Counted from the first letter of the stretch, positions 1 to 8,539 are shown. The stretch: DNA of 64,000 bases from Rhodopseudomonas julia (GCF_030813515.1 NZ_JAUSUK010000002.1:1612001-1676000); one strand, 5' to 3'. Numbers and translations: made by a program. The notes: generated by a model from the letters alone, not told the origin.

Positions 1-63
1 GCGGCCCTGGAGGCGGAGAAATACCTCTTCGCGCGGGAAGCAAGGCAGGAGGCGGCCGAGTAG
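1..63 (+). CDS. trxB: Thioredoxin reductase, C-terminal end only
   Basis: Only the last 20 codons and a TAG stop are inside the window; the start lies upstream. The readable end, AALEAEKYL followed by an Arg/Glu-rich tail, is the usual C-terminal helix of bacterial thioredoxin reductases, the flavoenzymes that pass electrons from NADPH to thioredoxin. The gene is followed after 63 bases by an LsrB/VtlR-type LysR regulator. The trxB-LysR pairing is known from rhizobia, which supports the call. Identification rests on a short tail plus context, so it is probable rather than certain. Confidence 0.72.
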   Translation, partial: AALEAEKYLFAREARQEAAE

Positions 64-126
64 GCCACCTGTCTCGATGCGCAATGTTCAAGACCTCAGG
101 GGCGCAGGGACCCTGAAGGGGGTGTG

Positions 127-1017
127 ATGGATTGGGATAAGCTGCGGATCTTCCACGCGGCGGCAGAAGCCGGGTCGTTTACCCATGCCGGCGATTCGCT
201 CAACATGAGCCAGTCGGCCGTCAGCCGACAGGTGAGCGCACTGGAATCAGAGCTCGGGGTTCCCCTCTTCCACCGCCACGCCCGCGGCCTCATCCTGACG
301 GAGCAGGGCGAACTGCTCGTGCGCACGGCACGGGAAGTGCTGGTGAAGCTCGAACAGACGCGCGCAGAACTGGCAGATTCCAAGGGGCAGCCGTCAGGCG
401 CGCTCAAAGTCACGACCACCGTCGGGCTCGGTTCCAGCTGGCTCGCCTCGCGTCTCAACGAATTCATCGACCTTTACCCGCAGATCAATCTGCAAGTCGT
501 GCTCGACGATGACGAGCTCGACCTGTCGATGCGTGAGGCCGATGTGGCGATCCGGCTGCGTGCGCCCACCCAGCCCGATCTCATTCAGCGCAAGCTGTTC
601 ACGGTGCACTTCCACGTCTACGCCTCGCCCGATTATCTCCAGCGTTTCGGACAGCCGAAAAGTGTGGCCGAGCTCGATGATCACCGCATCATCGTCTATG
701 GCGAAAATGCCCCGGCCTATCTCCGCGACATGAATTTGTTGATGAGCAGCGGCCGCGAAAACGGCGAGCCGCGCACTCCGATCATGGCGATCAACAATGT
801 CGTGGCGATCCGGCGTGCCATCGAAAAAGGGCTCGGCATCGCCATGCTTCCCGACTACCTCGTCAACGAGCAGTCGCCGCTGGTGGCCATCCTGCCGGAA
901 GCGGAAGTGCCGGCGTTCGACACCTATTTCGTTTACGCAGAAGAGCTCAGGAACTCCGCCCGCGTCCAGGTTTTCCGAGACTTTCTCATCGCCATGGCAC
1001 GCCGCTGGCATTATTGA
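127..1017 (+). CDS. lsrB: LysR-family regulator, LsrB/VtlR type
   Basis: A 296-residue LysR-type transcriptional regulator. The winged helix-turn-helix lies at about residues 18-37 (SFTHAGDSLNMSQSAVSRQV) and the periplasmic-binding-protein-like effector domain at about 88-290. The N-terminus MDWDKLRIFHAAAEAGSFTH and the stretch around DDDELDLSMREADVAIRLR closely match my recollection of Sinorhizobium LsrB and Brucella/Agrobacterium VtlR, which regulate redox, envelope or small-RNA functions. I chose ATG 127 rather than the adjacent in-frame GTG 124 because the family starts MDWDKL; an AAGGGGG-like ribosome site precedes it. It follows trxB in the same direction and may be co-transcribed with it. 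Confidence 0.86.
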   Translation: MDWDKLRIFHAAAEAGSFTHAGDSLNMSQSAVSRQVSALESELGVPLFHRHARGLILTEQGELLVRTAREVLVKLEQTRAELADSKGQPSGALKVTTTVGLGSSWLASRLNEFIDLYPQINLQVVLDDDELDLSMREADVAIRLRAPTQPDLIQRKLFTVHFHVYASPDYLQRFGQPKSVAELDDHRIIVYGENAPAYLRDMNLLMSSGRENGEPRTPIMAINNVVAIRRAIEKGLGIAMLPDYLVNEQSPLVAILPEAEVPAFDTYFVYAEELRNSARVQVFRDFLIAMARRWHY

Positions 1018-1095
1018 CGCGAGCGCCGCATCCGCAATGAGCGCGGTCTGAGGCCTTTTTCTCGGCGTCTTGCCGCGTCACTCTCTTCACATATG

Positions 1096-1119
1096 AAAAG
1101 CGCGGCCTTTCGGCCGCGC
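1096..1119 (-). terminator. Rho-independent terminator of the EF-G paralogue
   Basis: A perfect 8-bp stem (GCGCGGCC / GGCCGCGC, 1100-1107 with 1112-1119) and a 4-base loop. Read on the minus strand it is followed by TTTT. It lies just beyond the stop codon of the EF-G-like gene at 1144 and so probably ends that transcript. It has no T-run on the plus strand, so it need not serve the LysR gene. Confidence 0.7.
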
Positions 1120-1143
1120 CAGTTCGAACAAAACCCCGCGAGG

Positions 1144-3207
1144 CTACGCCGCCTCTTTCGAGGCCGCTTTCAGAATGTCGTCGGAAAGCCGCCCATGGAC
1201 TTCGGCCAGATGATCGAAGTTTGAGGTGAAGGTGCCGACGCCCTGTGTGGCCGAACGCAACTCGATGATGAGATCGGCAATCTCGGCTTCCGGAATGAGC
1301 GCCGAGATCACGTCCCAGCCCTCCCAATCCGGCTTGCCGTCAAAACCGAGAAGCTGTCCGCGTCGCCCTGAGACGATGGCGTTCACTTTCGGCGTCGCAT
1401 CGCTCGGCACAGTGATCTCGACCTTCAGGACGGGCTCCAGGATGACCGGCTGGCATTGCGGCAATCCTTCGCGCATGGCGAGGATCGCCGCCATCTTGAA
1501 CGCCTGCTCGGAGGAATCGACGGAGTGATAGGAACCGTCGGTCAGAGTGACACTGACATCCACGACCGGGAAGCCGCCAAGAGGGCCGCTTTCCAGCGCC
1601 TCTCTTGCGCCGGCCTCGACCGCGGAGAAATACTGCCGCGGAACCACACCGCCGGAGATCGTCTCGTTGAAGACGAAACCGGAACCGCGGGGCAGCGGCT
1701 TGATGTCGATCACGATGTCACCGAACTGACCATGTCCGCCCGACTGCTTCTTGTGGCGACCACGCTGCGTGACTGACCCCTTGATGGTCTCGCGGTAGGG
1801 TACGGTCGCAACGGAGGTCTCAATCGACAGGCCGTTCTTACTCGCAAGCCTCTCAAGCGCGACGCGCAGATGCATCTCCCCCTGCCCGCTGACGACCGTC
1901 TCGCCCGTTTCCTGACGGTGCTCGACGGCAAGAGAGGGATCTTCGTCAACGAGCTTGGCAAGAGCGGCCGAGAGTTTCACGTCGTCCTTGCGCTCACTTG
2001 GCCGCACCACCTTGTGCAACACCGGCTGTGGCGGCTTCGGCACAGCGATCGTGGGCACCGACGCCCCTTTGGCCGACAGCGTATCGCCGGTCACAGCCCC
2101 ATCGAGCTTGCCGAGAGCGACGGTATCGCCGGCTTTGGCAGCACCACGCTTTGTCGTCTTCTGTCCGAGGAGGTCGTAGATGCCCGAGACTTTGCCCGCT
2201 GGGCCGGCGGCATTGTCGAGTTCGGCGGTATCTTCCACCGACCCGGCAAGGACGCGGCTCAAGGAAAGCTTGCCGCCGTGGCTGGTGTGAATGGTCTTCA
2301 TCACCTGCACGAGCGGACCGGCGGCATCTTCCAGGCCAAGACGGGCGCGGGTGTCGGTGACGTCGGGAGCCTCGTGGCGCAGCGCCTTCAAGAGGCGCAT
2401 GATTCCGTTGCCATTTGCGGCCGAGCCGAGGAAGACGGGAACGATCTCGCTGGCGCGCATCTCTTTCACGAGGTCAGCGAAGACGTCGTCGCGCGGCGGC
2501 TGAATGTCTTCCAGCAGCTGTTCCATCAGAGCGTCGTCGTGATCGGCGAGCGATTCCAGCATGGAAAAGCGCGCTTCGTCGCTCTCCATGCGCTCCATCT
2601 CCGCCATGTCGACGACTTCGCTCGGCGCGTGTTCGCGATAGAGGAAGGCACGATCGAGCGCGAGGTCGACGAAACCGACCGCGATGCCATCCTTCCAGAT
2701 CGGCAGCTGCCGCAGAACGAGCGGCACGGACGAGACAGGCTGCAGCAGTTCGAGCGCGTCACGCACACCGCCCGAGGCCCGATCGATCTTATTGAAGAAC
2801 AAAAGGCGCGGCACGTTGCGCTCTTCCAGATGCTTCATCACCACCTGGAGCGCAGGAATTTTCTTGTCGTCGGGCTCCGCCACCACGATCGCCGCGTCGA
2901 CGCAGGCGAGCACCGGATCGGATTCGTAAGCGAATTCAACGGAGCCCGGGCAGTCGATGAAACAATAGGTTTCATCCATGAACGTGGTCGTGGCCGTATT
3001 GAGCTCAACGCTCATGGCGTGCTCGCGCGCTTCCGGCGAGGCATCACCGACGGTGTTTCCTGAGGCCACTGTTCCCACTTTGGGGATCGCGCCCGTTCGG
3101 AAAAGGATCTCCTCAAAGAGGCTGGTCTTACCGCTCGCGAAGGGGCCAACGATGGCGATGCATCGCGGCCCCTCGCGCCTCGCACCTCCTGCGTCTCTGC
3201 CGCTCAT
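1144..3207 (-). CDS. Elongation factor G-like translational GTPase (EF-G paralogue)
   Basis: A 687-residue protein with full EF-G architecture: G domain about 15-270, domain II, domains III/IV (QRGRHKKQSGGHGQFGD) and a C-terminal domain V ending in an ATQGVGTFTSNFDHLAEV-like strand. The P-loop is GPFASGKT (21-28) and the guanine-specificity motif is NKID (139-142). The switch II motif reads DCPGS (85-89), where canonical EF-G has DTPGH, so the catalytic-type His is missing. The switch I RGITI motif is also not recognisable. This is therefore a divergent paralogue (EF-G2/FusA2-like) rather than the housekeeping fusA, which normally sits with rpsL/rpsG. An AAGGAG site lies about 8 bases before ATG 3207. 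Cytoplasmic; its exact role is unknown. Confidence 0.86.
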   Translation of the reverse strand: MSGRDAGGARREGPRCIAIVGPFASGKTSLFEEILFRTGAIPKVGTVASGNTVGDASPEAREHAMSVELNTATTTFMDETYCFIDCPGSVEFAYESDPVLACVDAAIVVAEPDDKKIPALQVVMKHLEERNVPRLLFFNKIDRASGGVRDALELLQPVSSVPLVLRQLPIWKDGIAVGFVDLALDRAFLYREHAPSEVVDMAEMERMESDEARFSMLESLADHDDALMEQLLEDIQPPRDDVFADLVKEMRASEIVPVFLGSAANGNGIMRLLKALRHEAPDVTDTRARLGLEDAAGPLVQVMKTIHTSHGGKLSLSRVLAGSVEDTAELDNAAGPAGKVSGIYDLLGQKTTKRGAAKAGDTVALGKLDGAVTGDTLSAKGASVPTIAVPKPPQPVLHKVVRPSERKDDVKLSAALAKLVDEDPSLAVEHRQETGETVVSGQGEMHLRVALERLASKNGLSIETSVATVPYRETIKGSVTQRGRHKKQSGGHGQFGDIVIDIKPLPRGSGFVFNETISGGVVPRQYFSAVEAGAREALESGPLGGFPVVDVSVTLTDGSYHSVDSSEQAFKMAAILAMREGLPQCQPVILEPVLKVEITVPSDATPKVNAIVSGRRGQLLGFDGKPDWEGWDVISALIPEAEIADLIIELRSATQGVGTFTSNFDHLAEVHGRLSDDILKAASKEAA

Positions 3208-3403
3208 TTCGCCGCTCCTTTCCCTGAAATTGAAAACTCCATGACAACCGATTTCTAGCGCGTTGCGCGTAGGTTACGGTAGCCACAGATCGTCTCAGTC
3301 GAGGCGGCTTTTTGCAAGTCTGCAACACGTCCGAGCTATTCTTCCTGGCATGCTTGATTCGCGGGGCTCGCCCGCTCATGGTGGTGCAAAAGCAGAGGAC
3401 GGA

Positions 3404-3856
3404 ATGCGCATGAATAGGCTGTTTTTGGCTCTTGGAGCCGTCCTCGGGGCATGTCTCGCTCAACCTCAGGCCCATGCTGCAGATCTCGCGCGGGGCTACG
3501 ATGCGGGGGTTTACGCCGTCGCACCGGCACAGCCGACGAGCTGCGATCAGCCCGCCGTTCTCAACAGGATCATGGAACGCTTCGCCTGGGCGGAGAAAAA
3601 CACCTGGCACCGCGGCCTTTTGATCGACAACGTCGTCGAGCCACGTCTGCGTTACACGGACGGGACGGCTCCGGGCCGGATCATGAATGACCGCTGCGAG
3701 GCGCGTGCACTCATGAGCGACGGCACCATGCGATCGGTCTATTACATCGTCCAAGAAAATATGGGCTTTGCCTCGCTTGGCCGCGGCATCGATTTCTGCG
3801 TCCTCGGCCTTGATCCCTGGCGGGTTTACGACGCCGGTTGCAGCACGATGCGGTAG
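3404..3856 (+). CDS. Conserved hypothetical secreted protein with four cysteines
   Basis: A 150-residue protein with a Sec signal peptide (about residues 1-25, cleavage after AHA). The mature part has four cysteines (in SCDQ, DRCEA, DFCVLG and AGCST), suggesting two disulfides in the periplasm. I recognise the general type (a small rhizobial periplasmic protein with a WHRG...LRYTDG region) but know of no function. ATG 3404 is preferred over upstream in-frame starts because it places the signal peptide at the N-terminus and has a GAGGACGG-like ribosome site before it. It is followed, 82 bases on, by another exported protein (DUF1176). Confidence 0.75.
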   Translation: MRMNRLFLALGAVLGACLAQPQAHAADLARGYDAGVYAVAPAQPTSCDQPAVLNRIMERFAWAEKNTWHRGLLIDNVVEPRLRYTDGTAPGRIMNDRCEARALMSDGTMRSVYYIVQENMGFASLGRGIDFCVLGLDPWRVYDAGCSTMR

Positions 3857-3938
3857 GTCACGTCTGCAACCGACCGTTCAGGCGGCATCGGCTCCTCTGA
3901 CTTCCAACCGGGCCCGATGAGGCCGCCGGAGGTGGTGT

Positions 3939-4979
3939 ATGCGCAGCCTCAGCCTTGTCGTCCTCCCATTGCTCGTCTGTTCTCCCGCTCACGCGCAAGA
4001 GACGAACAGTTTTCGCGATTGGTCGGTGACGTGCTCTCCGGAGGCCAGCTGCAGCGCCCAGATGAACGGCCCTTCCACGCAATTCTCGCTGGATCGAAGC
4101 GAGGGGGCCCCCGGCTGGTACATTCGCTTCGACTTCTCCGATCCGCTGCCGGATCCCGACCGGCCCCTCACCCTTTTGATCGACGGCAGCAAAACCGTGC
4201 TGCAGGCCCAATCGGGTTGGAGTTTTACGGGCGAGGCAGGACGAAGCTTCGTGCGCGGCAACGACAGGGTGCGGGCCGCTTTGATGAGCTCCCTGCAGGA
4301 CGGAACGCAGCTCATCGTGGAATATATCGACGTCACCGGCGAGCCGCGCCGTCAGCTCTTCTCGCTTTCAGGCCTCTCCGCCTCATTGTTATGGGCGGAG
4401 GAACAGATGGGCATCGTGGGGGAGAAGCGCCTCGCCGCCACCCCGGAACAGGACGCGGTGGACGCAGAGGCGGCGACCGATATCGAGACCTTATCGATCG
4501 AAGCGTCGGCCGTTCCGGCGATCGTTCTCGAGAGACATCAGCAATCCAGCGCTTGCGAAGCTCTCGACAGCGAACTGATGCGGGAAATCCCGCCGCTCAT
4601 CTCGCGGGTCAGCGATACGGCGATCGTCTATGCCATTCCCTGCGTCGCCGCGGCCTACAATGTCACCTATCGGCTCTATCTGCGCGAGACGGGAGAAATC
4701 GGCGGCCTCCAGACACTTTATTTCCCGCAATGGTCAAAGGCCTATGGCTGGAGCGGGACCGATCTCCTGTTCAATGTCGCGCTCGAGGGAGACCACCTTT
4801 CGGCGACCGCGCTTGGACGCGGCGTTGGCGATTGCGGCACGCAAGCCGATTTCACCTTCCTGGATTATGCCTTCCGCCTAAACCGTTATGCCGCCGAAGA
4901 GGAATGCCGGGGTCGTTTGCCCGCTGACTGGCCCGTCATCTACGAGCACAGCAAACAGCCACAAAAAAGCCCGACCTGA
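3939..4979 (+). CDS. DUF1176 domain-containing exported protein
   Basis: A 346-residue protein with an N-terminal signal peptide (cleavage after about residue 19, AHA) and a body that matches the DUF1176 family: an FRDWSVTC start to the mature chain, paired cysteines in the first third, and the C-terminal GRGVGDCGTQADFTF block followed by FRLNRY and a Cys near the end. The family is periplasmic and of unknown function. The last codons (QKSPT and stop) are built from the A-run and left arm of a hairpin that serves as the terminator of the convergent Omp25-like gene, so the two genes share their 3' boundary. Confidence 0.82.
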   Translation: MRSLSLVVLPLLVCSPAHAQETNSFRDWSVTCSPEASCSAQMNGPSTQFSLDRSEGAPGWYIRFDFSDPLPDPDRPLTLLIDGSKTVLQAQSGWSFTGEAGRSFVRGNDRVRAALMSSLQDGTQLIVEYIDVTGEPRRQLFSLSGLSASLLWAEEQMGIVGEKRLAATPEQDAVDAEAATDIETLSIEASAVPAIVLERHQQSSACEALDSELMREIPPLISRVSDTAIVYAIPCVAAAYNVTYRLYLRETGEIGGLQTLYFPQWSKAYGWSGTDLLFNVALEGDHLSATALGRGVGDCGTQADFTFLDYAFRLNRYAAEEECRGRLPADWPVIYEHSKQPQKSPT

Positions 4980-4988
4980 GGCCGGGCT
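4963..4988 (-). terminator. Rho-independent terminator of the Omp25-like gene
   Basis: Stem AGCCCG (4968-4973) pairs with CGGGCT (4983-4988), with some further pairing inside the loop. On the minus strand the stem is followed by TTTTTT. It ends the transcript of the gene whose stop is at 5059. It overlaps the last codons of the convergent DUF1176 gene. Confidence 0.78.
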
Positions 4989-5058
4989 CGCATTCATTTG
5001 CGTATCGTTGGCGCGGGGTGCGCGCCCCGCTTTCGAGCCGTCCCCGGAGCAAGCAGCC

Positions 5059-5691
5059 CTAGAACTTGTAGCCGACGCGGGCACGGACCGAATGTGTGTC
5101 GAGATCAACCGAGGTCGGCGCCGTGAGGCTGAACGTCTTGTCCTCGTAATCCGTGTAGCGGTACTCGACACCCGCCGTCAGGTTCTTGGTGATCGCGGCT
5201 TCTGCACCCGCGCCGAGCGTCCAACCGACACGCGTGTCGCTGTCGCTCACACCACCCGCCTTCGCCTTGACGTCGCTCAGCGCGACACCGCCGGTCGTGT
5301 AGAGAAGAAACCGATCAAGCGCGATGCCGGCCCGACCGCGCAAAGAGCCCGTCCAGTTCTGCTCAACGGAAATGCCGTAGTCGTTACCGTCGAGACCAGA
5401 GGCGAGCGCATCTGCTTCCACACCCACCACGAACTGATCGAACTGGCGCTGATAGCCGGCGTAAATCCCGCCATCGACACCGTCGACATCGACATTGCCG
5501 ACGCTCGTATCGCTCTCGCCCGTGGAATAGCCGAGCATGGCGCCGAGATAAAAACCGGACCAGTCGTTCGGGCCGGTGGACGTGACCATAGGAGGCTCAG
5601 AGGTATAGGTTTCGGGCGCCGGCAGATCGGCAGCCAGCGCAGACGATGCCACCAAGCCGAAAGCAGCAGCGAGAACCAGCGGTTTGCGCAT
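5059..5691 (-). CDS. Outer membrane beta-barrel protein, Omp25/Omp31-like
   Basis: A 210-residue outer membrane protein. It has a signal peptide (about 1-20, cleavage SALA/AD) and then a short Pro-rich linker. The NDWSGFYLGAMLGY strand is typical of rhizobial Omp25/RopB-type barrels. Alternating beta-strands follow, and the chain ends RARVGYKF with the C-terminal Phe needed for barrel assembly. ATG 5691 is chosen because a strong GGAGG lies about 6 bases upstream and the signal peptide then starts MRKPLVLAAAFG; the in-frame GTG at 5703 is inside the ribosome-site region. An EcfG-type promoter lies 28 bases upstream, suggesting general stress control. Confidence 0.88.
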   Translation of the reverse strand: MRKPLVLAAAFGLVASSALAADLPAPETYTSEPPMVTSTGPNDWSGFYLGAMLGYSTGESDTSVGNVDVDGVDGGIYAGYQRQFDQFVVGVEADALASGLDGNDYGISVEQNWTGSLRGRAGIALDRFLLYTTGGVALSDVKAKAGGVSDSDTRVGWTLGAGAEAAITKNLTAGVEYRYTDYEDKTFSLTAPTSVDLDTHSVRARVGYKF

Positions 5692-5718
5692 GTTAACCTC
5701 CACTCCTCCGATAACCTC

Positions 5719-5743
5719 AACGCGTAAGGCCGAAGGATGTTCC
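5719..5743 (-). promoter_or_regulatory. Candidate EcfG (general stress response) promoter
   Basis: On the minus strand the sequence reads GGAAC, 16 bases, CGTT (GGAAC at 5743-5739, CGTT at 5722-5719). This fits the consensus published for the alphaproteobacterial extracytoplasmic sigma factor EcfG (GGAAC, 16-17 bases, CGTT). The expected transcription start is near 5712, giving a leader of about 20 bases before ATG 5691, which fits the strong ribosome site. No better sigma-70 element was seen in this leader. Confidence 0.6.
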
Positions 5744-5934
5744 GATGAAATCCTATAGCCGTCGTTCGTTCGGAGCTAGCCTTAGATTGTGATACCGGCC
5801 GGTCGAAAAAAGGGTGAAACCTGAACAATTCCGTGATCAAGAGTTAACGTGTCTCAGCTGCCACACCTGCGCCGGTGATTCCCTGCAATAGAGCCTCTTC
5901 CACCTCAATCTATGACCATTCGCACAAGCCGCAA

Positions 5935-6708
5935 GTGACCGTTCCTCTCTCCATTTTCATCATCACCCGCAACGAAGCCGACCGCCTCGGCGAGACGCTC
6001 GCGGCCGTCCGCGGCCTGACCGACGACATCGTCGTCGTCGATTCCGGCTCCACCGACGGCACGCAGGAGCTGGCGAGACGCCTTGGCGCACGTGTCGTGC
6101 ATCACGACTGGCAGGGCTTCGGCCCGCAGAAGCGTTTTGCCGAAGAGCAATGCCGCTACGATTGGCTTCTCAACCTCGACGCCGACGAGGTTCCTCAACC
6201 CGAAGTCGTCGGCGGTATCAGCGCGTTGTTCGCCGATGGCGAGCCTCCGCTCAGCCTCTATCGCATCCGCATCGTCACGATTTATCCGCGCCACCACCAT
6301 CCGCGCCTTTTTGCCGACTTCGTCAGCCCGGTTCGCCTCTACGACAGACGTGTTGCGCGGTATTCGCCGAGCCTCACCGACGACCGCGTCGTCGACCATG
6401 GTCTGCCGTCGGGTCTCGTACCGGGGGCCGTGTGGCATTTCTCGTTCCGCTCTTTCGCGCATATTCGCGCCAAGCTCGACGGCTATTCCGATCTCCAGAC
6501 GATTGAGAAGGCCGGGCGCCGCTCGCCCCTCGTTTTGAGGCTCAGGCTTCTCACCGAATACCCGATGCAATTCGCTAAGTACTTCATTTTCCGTCGTCAT
6601 TGGACGGGTGGCGTGCTGGGCGCGCGCTATGCGCACGAAATCGCGGCAGCGAAACAACGTCGCATTCGGCGCTTCCTCGAGGCGCGCCAGAAGCTCTCCT
6701 CGACCTGA
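5935..6708 (+). CDS. Family 2 glycosyltransferase, WaaE/LgtF-like
   Basis: A 257-residue GT-A fold glycosyltransferase. The N-terminus reads LSIFIITRNEADRLGETL, followed by DSGSTDGT and the DXD-type metal and nucleotide-sugar site LNLDADE (Asp82, Asp84). The C-terminal part (WHFSFRSFAHIRAKLDGYSD, then a basic amphipathic tail) resembles lipopolysaccharide core beta-1,4-glucosyltransferases of the WaaE/KdtX type, so a role in LPS or another surface glycan is likely, at the inner face of the inner membrane. GTG 5935 gives the usual family start; an in-frame GTG at 5875 would add 20 residues that look non-homologous. No clear ribosome site helps decide. Confidence 0.82.
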   Translation: MTVPLSIFIITRNEADRLGETLAAVRGLTDDIVVVDSGSTDGTQELARRLGARVVHHDWQGFGPQKRFAEEQCRYDWLLNLDADEVPQPEVVGGISALFADGEPPLSLYRIRIVTIYPRHHHPRLFADFVSPVRLYDRRVARYSPSLTDDRVVDHGLPSGLVPGAVWHFSFRSFAHIRAKLDGYSDLQTIEKAGRRSPLVLRLRLLTEYPMQFAKYFIFRRHWTGGVLGARYAHEIAAAKQRRIRRFLEARQKLSST

Positions 6709-6802
6709 CGGGCGCCGCATCGCGTACGACGACGGGGCTGTTGAGCGAGAAATACCCGCCTATATGGGGCGCTGCAGCCCAACGGATCGGATCCCGCCGC
6801 CC

Positions 6803-7747
6803 ATGTCGAGCCTCCTCACCCTCATCGCCGGCCTCATCTTCCTCATGATTGCCGCCGACATCCTGGTGCGAGGTAGCGTCTCCTTGGCTGAGCGGTTCCG
6901 CGTCCCGCCCCTCGTCGTTGGCCTCACCATCATCGCCCTCGGTACGTCGGCGCCCGAATTGGTGGTGTCCTTGCAGGCGGGCCTTGCCGGGTCCGGCGGC
7001 ATTGCCATCGGCAATGTGGTGGGCTCCAACATTGCCAATATCCTCTTATGTCTCGGCCTCCCCTCGCTAATCTTCGCAACGGCCGTGAACGCGACCGGAC
7101 TGAAGCGGAATTTCTCCGTCATGGTCGCAGCCACCGTTCTTCTCATCGCATTGTGCTGGGATGGAAGTTTGAGCCGGCTCGACGGCGGGATTCTTCTGCT
7201 TTGCTTTATCGCCTTCTTCGTCGCCCAGATCCTCGTGACCCGCGATTCCCGGCGCCAGCAGGAGGAAATCGAAGAGCTCCGGACCAACCTCTCCCCGCCG
7301 CTCGCCGCCTTGATGGCAATCGGCGGCCTCGCCGCCCTGCCCTTTGCCGCAAACTTCGTCGTCGATGGAGCCATCGGGCTCGCGGAGATGCTCGGTCTTT
7401 CGGAGACGGTCATCGGCGTCACGGTCGTTGCCGTCGGCACCTCGCTGCCGGAACTCGCCGCCGGGGTGATGGCTGCCTGGCGCGGTCATTCCGACATGAC
7501 CCTCGGCAACGCCATCGGCTCCAACATCTTCAATATCCTATTCATCCTCGGTGTCACCGCGAGCGCCGTGCCGCTCGTCGTCCCACCTGACTTCCTCGTC
7601 TATGAGTTCTGGGCGATGGTCGCAGCCTCGCTTGTCCTGGTGCCGTTCCTTGGCATGCGCTGGCCGATCGGCCGCCTAGGCGGGCTTGCCCTGGTCCTCG
7701 CTTACGGGGGCCTCATCTGGGGCGCCGTCGCTTTTCCCGGCGCCTGA
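6803..7747 (+). CDS. Calcium/sodium antiporter (CaCA family, YrbG-like)
   Basis: A 314-residue polytopic inner membrane protein with about ten hydrophobic segments in two homologous halves. The two alpha-repeat signatures are present: GTSAPELVVS (about 47-56), followed by GNVVGSNIANI, and GTSLPELAAG in the second half, followed by GNAIGSNIFNI. These bind the exchanged cations in the Na+/Ca2+ exchanger superfamily. A charged cytoplasmic loop (RDSRRQQEEIEELR) separates the halves. ATG 6803 starts the first membrane helix directly; upstream in-frame codons look non-coding. The next gene begins 3 bases after the stop, so the two are probably co-transcribed. Confidence 0.9.
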   Translation: MSSLLTLIAGLIFLMIAADILVRGSVSLAERFRVPPLVVGLTIIALGTSAPELVVSLQAGLAGSGGIAIGNVVGSNIANILLCLGLPSLIFATAVNATGLKRNFSVMVAATVLLIALCWDGSLSRLDGGILLLCFIAFFVAQILVTRDSRRQQEEIEELRTNLSPPLAALMAIGGLAALPFAANFVVDGAIGLAEMLGLSETVIGVTVVAVGTSLPELAAGVMAAWRGHSDMTLGNAIGSNIFNILFILGVTASAVPLVVPPDFLVYEFWAMVAASLVLVPFLGMRWPIGRLGGLALVLAYGGLIWGAVAFPGA

Positions 7748-7750
7748 GCG

Positions 7751-8503
7751 ATGCCTGATAGAGCTTTTTCAGATCCATCTCCGCGCACTGCGCTCGTCAC
7801 CGGCGGGGGGAGACGCATCGGGCGCGCGATCGCGGAAGATCTGGCACTGCGCGGCTGGCGGGTCGCGATTCACTGCAACACTTCCAAGAACGAAGCGGAG
7901 GACGTCGCTCAGGGCATTCGCGATGCCGGCGGAGAGGCCGCGGTCTTCGCCGCCGATCTCGGCGACGCCCAGGCCCTTGAGGGCCTCCTCCCCAGCGTTG
8001 CCGACGCCCTCGGGCCGGTCACACTTCTCGTCAACAATGCCTCGGTCTTTTGGGATGACGCTGCAGAAACCTTGACCGCGGAGGTCTGGGACAAACAGCT
8101 CGCGATCAATCTGCGAGCTCCCGTCTTCCTCACGCGCGACTTCGCCAGGCTCTTGCCGCAGGACGTCGAAGGCCTCGTCGTCAACATCGTCGACCAACGG
8201 GTTTTGAAGCCGGACGCCGAGTTCGTCTCCTATACGATCTCCAAATCCGCGCTTTGGACGGCGACGCAGACGCTCGCGCAGGCGCTCGCCCCTCGTGTCA
8301 GGGTGAATGCGATCGGTCCCGGACCGACATTGCCCAACCCGCATGATGGGGAGGCTGGGTTCGAGCGCGAAGTGGCACAGGAGACGCTTCTCGGGCGTTC
8401 CGTCGACCTCGCCGATTTCGGTCGCACCATCCGCTATCTGTGGCAGACGCGGTCGCTGACGGGCCAGTTCATTGCCCTCGACAGCGGCCAGCACCTCACG
8501 TGA
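7751..8503 (+). CDS. SDR-family oxidoreductase, pteridine reductase-like
   Basis: A 250-residue short-chain dehydrogenase/reductase. The cofactor motif is TGGGRRIG (17-24); the Arg-Arg is typical of NADPH-dependent pteridine reductases and FolM. Also present are NNAS (95-98) and the catalytic YTISK (Tyr161, Lys165). The usual catalytic Ser region reads NIVDQR, with Asp where most SDRs carry Ser, as in FolM/PTR1-type enzymes. A dihydromonapterin or dihydrofolate reductase role is possible, but no folate genes are adjacent. It starts 3 bases after the antiporter gene. Confidence 0.82.
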   Translation: MPDRAFSDPSPRTALVTGGGRRIGRAIAEDLALRGWRVAIHCNTSKNEAEDVAQGIRDAGGEAAVFAADLGDAQALEGLLPSVADALGPVTLLVNNASVFWDDAAETLTAEVWDKQLAINLRAPVFLTRDFARLLPQDVEGLVVNIVDQRVLKPDAEFVSYTISKSALWTATQTLAQALAPRVRVNAIGPGPTLPNPHDGEAGFEREVAQETLLGRSVDLADFGRTIRYLWQTRSLTGQFIALDSGQHLT

Positions 8504-8539
8504 ACGGCCGCGCCTCCCCCGCGGCAACAGGAGAACCCG

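Noticed and set aside
1870-3063. 397-codon open frame on the plus strand
   Set aside because: Antisense to the EF-G paralogue, His/Arg/Val-rich without domain features, and no ribosome site.
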